In this document: piece after piece, positions 6,078 to 7,410 of the stretch | Position numbering within the stretch: the first letter of the stretch is position 1 | How the letters are laid out: every line of letters begins with the position of its first letter | From: Candidatus Mediterraneibacter gallistercoris | Lineage (GTDB): Bacteria > Bacillota_A > Clostridia > Lachnospirales > Lachnospiraceae | Direction: 5' to 3' | DNA: 7,410 bases | Assembly (NCBI GenBank): GCA_019119745.1 | Contig: DWWI01000123.1 | Location: 1 to 7,410, forward strand | Position numbers and translations under genes: made by a program | The notes under the pieces: model-generated | Told to the model about the DNA's origin: nothing | The model's input: the letters and a program-made list of their open reading frames with translations, nothing else | Database searches by the model: none

Positions 6078-7410
6078 TTATGCACTCTCCTGACTTTTCA
6101 TAAACTGACTCTCATACAAATGTTTATAGAATCCGCCTTCTGCGAGCAGGCTTTCGTGATTGCCCTGCTCGATGATCTGTCCGTCTTTCATTACGAGGAT
6201 CACATCTGCCTCCCGGATCGTGGACAGTCTGTGCGCTACAATGAATGTTGTCCTGCCCTTCATCAATGCCGCAAAGGCATCCTGTATCTTCAGCTCTGTC
6301 CTTGTATCGATGGATGACGTTGCTTCATCCAGTATGAGCATCGGAGGCCTGCACAGCATAACTCTGGCAATACACAAAAGCTGCTTCTGTCCCTGCGAAA
6401 GCCCTCCGCCGTCTTCTGTAATCCATGTATCATACCCCTGAGGAAGACGTCTGATATAGCTGTGGATGTGGGAAGCTTTCGCCGCCGCGATGACTTCCTC
6501 ATCTGTGGCGTCAGGACGTCCCATAGTGATATTATCCCGGATTGTTCCTGTCTTAAGCCATGTATCCTGAAGCACCATGCCATATCCGGCCCTCAGGCTC
6601 TTCCGCGTCATTTCCCGGATATCGGTACCTTCTACACTGATCGAACCATTCTTCACATCGTAGAACCGCATAAGCAGATTGATGATCGTCGTCTTGCCGC
6701 ATCCGGTGGGACCTACGATGGCAATCCGCTGTCCGGGTTTCACATCAAGATTAAAATCACGGATCAGCTTCTGTCCTTCCACGTAGGAGAAGTCCACATG
6801 CTCCGCCCTGACATTTCCCTGTATATCTTTCAGCTCCACCGCGTTCTCCGGTTCCGGCGTCTGAGGTTCTTCCTCGATCAGATCAAAGATTCTCTGCGCG
6901 CATGCCACGGCATTCTGAAACTCGGTAACTACGCCTGATATCTCATTAAACGGCTTTGTATACTGGTTCGCGTAACTCAAAAAACTGGAGAGCTGTCCGA
7001 CGGAAAGAGAGCCGTTTACTACTGCAAAGGCGCCCGTGATTCCCACTCCGGTATATACAAGGCTGTTTACAAATCTCGTGGATGGATTCGTAATGGATGA
7101 GAAGAATGTGGCTTTCAGATAGGCTTTCCCAAGCCGCTCATTGATCTCATCGAACTCTTTTGTCACTTTTTTGCCGCGTCCGAATGCCTGCACAACCTTC
7201 TGGTTACCGACCATCTCATCGATCAGTCCGGTCTGCTCCCCGCGGATCTCAGACTGAAGACGGAACATGGAAAATGTTCTCTTTGCGATAAAGTTCGCCA
7301 CAATGAATGAGACCGGCGTGATCAGCACTACTACAAACGTGATCGTTACATTGACCGACAGCATGAAGCAGAATGTTCCGACGATCGTGGCAATTCCGGT
7401 GAAAAGCTGG
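6078..7410 (-). CDS. ABC exporter half-transporter, fused permease and ATPase (5' end outside window)
   Basis: The reading frame is open to the right edge (443 codons visible), and the sequence before the first visible Met (7364) is transmembrane-like, QLFTGIATIVGTFCF. The true start therefore lies beyond the window; full-length relatives are about 580-620 residues. The visible part holds the last transmembrane helices and coupling regions, then the nucleotide-binding domain. Numbered from Met 7364: Walker A GPTGCGKT (218-225), Q-loop Q266, signature LSQGQ (322-326), Walker B MLILDE with catalytic E347, and switch H378. The site looks catalytically competent; LSQGQ replaces LSGGQ, a variant seen in this exporter group. 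Relatives are annotated as multidrug or lipid exporters, often encoded as adjacent heterodimer pairs, so a partner gene may lie just upstream outside the window. The substrate is unknown. The next gene starts two bases after its TAA stop. Confidence 0.93.
   Translation of the reverse strand, partial: QLFTGIATIVGTFCFMLSVNVTITFVVVLITPVSFIVANFIAKRTFSMFRLQSEIRGEQTGLIDEMVGNQKVVQAFGRGKKVTKEFDEINERLGKAYLKATFFSSITNPSTRFVNSLVYTGVGITGAFAVVNGSLSVGQLSSFLSYANQYTKPFNEISGVVTEFQNAVACAQRIFDLIEEEPQTPEPENAVELKDIQGNVRAEHVDFSYVEGQKLIRDFNLDVKPGQRIAIVGPTGCGKTTIINLLMRFYDVKNGSISVEGTDIREMTRKSLRAGYGMVLQDTWLKTGTIRDNITMGRPDATDEEVIAAAKASHIHSYIRRLPQGYDTWITEDGGGLSQGQKQLLCIARVMLCRPPMLILDEATSSIDTRTELKIQDAFAALMKGRTTFIVAHRLSTIREADVILVMKDGQIIEQGNHESLLAEGGFYKHLYESQFMKSQESA

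Noticed and set aside
5383..6093. A 236-codon plus-strand open frame opposite the Nudix gene
   Set aside because: It is a shadow of the tandem-Nudix gene. It shows no recognisable domain and no supporting ribosome binding site, while the opposite strand has two clear Nudix boxes.
6462..6938. A 158-codon plus-strand open frame opposite the ABC exporter gene
   Set aside because: It lies wholly inside the nucleotide-binding domain coding region on the other strand and has no recognisable motif.
1..7410. Mobile element, CRISPR array, phage defence cassette or RNA gene
   Set aside because: I saw no transposase or integrase motifs, no regularly spaced direct repeats, no tRNA-like cloverleaf and no long unexplained stretch; genes fill the window apart from the short gaps described.

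Overview
The window looks like chromosomal DNA from a Gram-positive Clostridia bacterium, most likely Lachnospiraceae. This is inferred from protein flavour: a Bce-type ABC module with an intramembrane-sensing kinase, a DUF6512-like membrane protein, and a tandem-Nudix protein that resembles Lachnospiraceae '8-oxo-dGTP diphosphatase' entries. Strong AGGAGG-type ribosome binding sites and moderate GC agree with this. There is no rRNA or tRNA gene, insertion sequence, integrase, phage gene or CRISPR array. Every gene except one is on the minus strand.

Right part (7410 to about 4490, minus strand): the 3' portion of an exporter-type ABC half-transporter runs in from beyond the window edge. Two bases after its stop begins a 340-residue protein with two Nudix domains. 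After a further 45 bp comes a 171-residue flavodoxin-like protein. The spacing suggests one transcription unit, tight between the first two genes and looser to the third.

Centre (about 3800-4452): a small plus-strand gene for a DUF6512-like membrane protein converges on the flavodoxin gene and diverges from the left operon. The divergent region holds the most informative non-coding signals. One is an inverted repeat, CTTACA-N5-TGTAAG, directly upstream of a -35/-10 pair facing left; it looks like the operator and promoter of the Bce operon. The other is a perfect 15-bp inverted repeat followed by seven Ts, whose right arm covers the only good ribosome binding site of the DUF6512-like gene.

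Left part (3797 to 1, minus strand): a four-gene antimicrobial-peptide sensing and resistance operon in the order ATPase, permease, response regulator, histidine kinase (the last cut by the window edge). ATPase and permease overlap by 11 bp, and regulator and kinase overlap by one base. In characterised Bce systems the transporter both removes or shields the peptide target and acts as the sensor for the kinase. The phosphorylated regulator then activates the transporter promoter. Here all four genes sit behind one probable operator-promoter, which suggests positive autoregulation. The peptide recognised cannot be read from this sequence.

Overall the gene content belongs to known families. The unusual points are the hairpin over the DUF6512-like gene's start, the tandem Nudix protein with an altered second Nudix box, and the acidic tail on the response regulator.
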